From positions 1 through 5,983 of the forward strand of contig JAOZTS010000070.1 in assembly GCA_029939035.1 (NCBI GenBank): a stretch of 5,983 nucleotides of DNA, read 5' to 3'. Below, in pieces: positions 4,203 through 5,983 of the stretch. A program made the translations under genes and the position numbers. The notes below the pieces were generated by a model. It was not told the origin of the DNA and did no database searches. It was given only the letters and a program-made list of their open reading frames with translations. Position 1 is the first letter of the stretch. Each line of letters begins with the position of its first letter. This DNA is from Candidatus Altimarinota bacterium (lineage in GTDB: Bacteria; Patescibacteriota; Gracilibacteria; UBA1369; LOWO2-01-FULL-3).

Positions 4203-5983
4203 ATGAAGTTCAACATAGAATCAGCATATGAAGCAAAAAAGTACGAGGATAAGATTTATAGGAAATGGGAAGAAAGCGGAGCCTTTAAACCAAAAATCGA
4301 CCCAAAGAAGAAGCCATTCGTAATATCAATGCCACCTCCAAACGCTACAGGCGTCCTCCATCTTGGACACGCAGTCATGCTTGCTCTTCAAGACATCATG
4401 ATCAGATACAACAGAATGCAGGGCACACCATCGTTATGGCTACCAGGAACCGACCACGCGTCGATTGCTACACAAAACAAAGTCGAACAGCTATTTGAGA
4501 TGAAAGGAAAAACAAAATATGATCTCGGAAGAAAAGACTTCCTAAAAGAAGTTAATAAATTTGTAAAAAAATCCCAAGACACAATCCGGAATCAAATCCG
4601 TAAAATGGGCTCTAGTTGCGACTGGAGCAGAGAGAGATACACATTAGACAAAGGTCTAACCGATGCAGTGCAGGAAACTTTTATCAAAATGCACAAGGAT
4701 GGGCTCATCTACAAAGGAGACAGAATCGTAAACTGGTGCCCACGATGCGAATCCACACTTGCAAATGACGAAGTCGAATACAAGGAGGTAAAGGAAAAAC
4801 TTTATTGGATAAAATATGGCCCATTTGTGTTAGCAACTACAAGGCCAGAAACTAAACTTGGAGATACAGCAGTAGCTGTCCACCCGTCAGACAAAAGATA
4901 CAAAAAGATGATCGGTAAAAAATACATGATCCCAGGAGTACTAGGGGAGTTCGAAGTAGTAGTAGTTGCAGATAGGGAAGTCGACCCGGAATTTGGATCT
5001 GGTGCAGTAAAAGTCACTCCTGCACACAGCTTTACAGATTTCGAAATCGCCCAGAGAAACAACGTTGCTGTTAAGTCAATCATAGACGAGAAAGGAAGAA
5101 TGATGAGCAATTGTGGCAAATATGAAGGAATGACAACTCTAGAATGCAGAAAAGAAATAGTGAAAGATATGGACAAAATGGGATTAATTGAAAAAATCGA
5201 AGATTACGATCACAATCTATCAATTTGCTATAGATGCGATCATCCTATTGAGCCGCTCATTTCAAAACAGTGGTTTATAAACGTCGATAAACCGATTTTA
5301 AAGGAAGGGAACAAGAAAAAGACTATAAAAGAAAAGGCAATTGAAGTTGTGAAAAACGGAGAGATCAAAATCCTGCCTGACAAATTCAACAAAACCTATT
5401 TTCATTGGATGGAAAACTTGCATGACTGGTGCATATCAAGGCAGATCTGGTTCGGTCATAGAATTCCAGTTTGGTACTGCAAGGATTGCGATCACTTAGA
5501 GGTAAGCAAGGATAAACCAAGTAAATGCAAGAAATGCAAAGGTGACAAATGGAAACAAGATCCAGACACTCTCGATACGTGGTTTTCATCCGGACTTTGG
5601 ACATTCTCAACTCTCGGATGGCCAAATAAAACTGATGATTTGAAATACTTCCATCCAACTTCTGTGATGGAAACCGGCTACGACATACTATTTTTCTGGG
5701 TAGCAAGAATGATCATCATGACGACATACACCTTAAAGGAAATTCCGTTCCACACAGTTTACCTTCACGGGCTAATCAGAGATAGAGATGGAAACAAGAT
5801 GAGCAAGTCAAAACCGGAGACATGCATAGACCCACTGGAAATGATTAAAAAATACGGAACTGACGCCGTTCGGCTAAGTCTTGTTATCGGTAGCACGCCA
5901 GGGAGCGACATGCGGCTTTTTGAAGAAAAAATAGGAGGGTATAGGAATTTTATAAATAAGATTTGGAATGCAGCTAGGTTTGT
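4203..5983 (+). CDS. valS: Valyl-tRNA synthetase, 3'-truncated by window edge
   Basis: ValRS is the cytosolic class I enzyme that charges tRNA-Val and hydrolyses mischarged Thr-tRNA-Val. An open frame of 593 codons runs to the window end; family members are about 850-950 residues, so the anticodon-binding and C-terminal parts are outside. Visible elements are PPPNATGVLHLGH (44-56, the HIGH motif), GTDHAS (82-87), NWCPRC (177-182), the editing domain with TTRPET (212-217) and GSGAVKVTPAHSFTDFE (265-281), ICYRC and PLISKQWF (341-358), the zinc-ribbon cysteines 426, 429, 442 and 445, DTWFSSGLW (458-466), and GNKMSKS (530-536). Two oddities stand out. The editing motif PAHD is PAHS, although the second Asp (279) is kept. 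The catalytic loop continues as KPETCIDPL, one residue longer than the common KGNVIDPL. The ATG at 4203 fits the family N-terminus. It has no Shine-Dalgarno site. Confidence 0.96.
   Translation, partial: MKFNIESAYEAKKYEDKIYRKWEESGAFKPKIDPKKKPFVISMPPPNATGVLHLGHAVMLALQDIMIRYNRMQGTPSLWLPGTDHASIATQNKVEQLFEMKGKTKYDLGRKDFLKEVNKFVKKSQDTIRNQIRKMGSSCDWSRERYTLDKGLTDAVQETFIKMHKDGLIYKGDRIVNWCPRCESTLANDEVEYKEVKEKLYWIKYGPFVLATTRPETKLGDTAVAVHPSDKRYKKMIGKKYMIPGVLGEFEVVVVADREVDPEFGSGAVKVTPAHSFTDFEIAQRNNVAVKSIIDEKGRMMSNCGKYEGMTTLECRKEIVKDMDKMGLIEKIEDYDHNLSICYRCDHPIEPLISKQWFINVDKPILKEGNKKKTIKEKAIEVVKNGEIKILPDKFNKTYFHWMENLHDWCISRQIWFGHRIPVWYCKDCDHLEVSKDKPSKCKKCKGDKWKQDPDTLDTWFSSGLWTFSTLGWPNKTDDLKYFHPTSVMETGYDILFFWVARMIIMTTYTLKEIPFHTVYLHGLIRDRDGNKMSKSKPETCIDPLEMIKKYGTDAVRLSLVIGSTPGSDMRLFEEKIGGYRNFINKIWNAARF

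Noticed and set aside
4199..4213. TTGAA-TGAAG-TTCAA inverted repeat across the valS start codon
   Set aside because: Five-bp AT-rich arms are expected by chance; no further support.
1..5983. CRISPR array, transposase, toxin-antitoxin or defence system
   Set aside because: No regularly spaced repeats, transposase motifs, terminal inverted repeats or toxin-like small gene pairs were found on either strand.

Overview
The window looks like chromosomal DNA from a bacterium with a compact, AT-rich genome. Bacterial features are sigma-70-type promoters, a sigma-70 region 4 domain, a tRNA-Leu with encoded CCA, and a bacterial-style nadA-nadC pair. Several traits resemble candidate phyla radiation (Patescibacteria) genomes: a sigma-region-4 plus HARE-HTH regulator, a divergent valyl-tRNA synthetase, a short lysine-rich hypothetical gene, and start codons without clear Shine-Dalgarno sites. 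That placement is inference and cannot be proved from this window.

Layout from left to right. Positions 1-153 (minus) hold the N-terminal third of a HIT-family (histidine triad) protein cut by the window edge. Positions 196-1257 (minus) encode a 353-residue multi-HTH protein: sigma-70 region 4 at the N-terminus, and a HARE-HTH plus a further winged helix at the C-terminus. A near-consensus promoter precedes it. Positions 1485-1570 (plus) are tRNA-Leu(UAG). The spacer 1571-1646 is an unusually GC-rich, internally repetitive patch. Positions 1647-4075 (minus) form an apparent three-gene operon: an unrecognised 172-residue protein, then nadA (quinolinate synthase), then nadC (quinolinate phosphoribosyltransferase). 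Its promoter, TTGACA-17-TAAAAT, lies back to back with a probable promoter for valS. Positions 4203-5983 (plus) hold the first 593 codons of valS, which runs off the right edge.

How the genes work together. NadA condenses iminoaspartate with dihydroxyacetone phosphate to quinolinate, and NadC converts quinolinate to nicotinate mononucleotide, so the operon supplies the core of de novo NAD synthesis. The iminoaspartate source (NadB or aspartate dehydrogenase) is not in the window. tRNA-Leu and ValRS serve translation. The sigma4/HARE-HTH protein is probably a transcription regulator or RNA-polymerase-associated factor. No mobile element, CRISPR array, toxin-antitoxin or defence system was seen. 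The items most worth a second look are the sigma4/HARE architecture, the GC-rich repeat patch next to the tRNA, the hypothetical gene leading the NAD operon, and a possible leaderless promoter at nadA.
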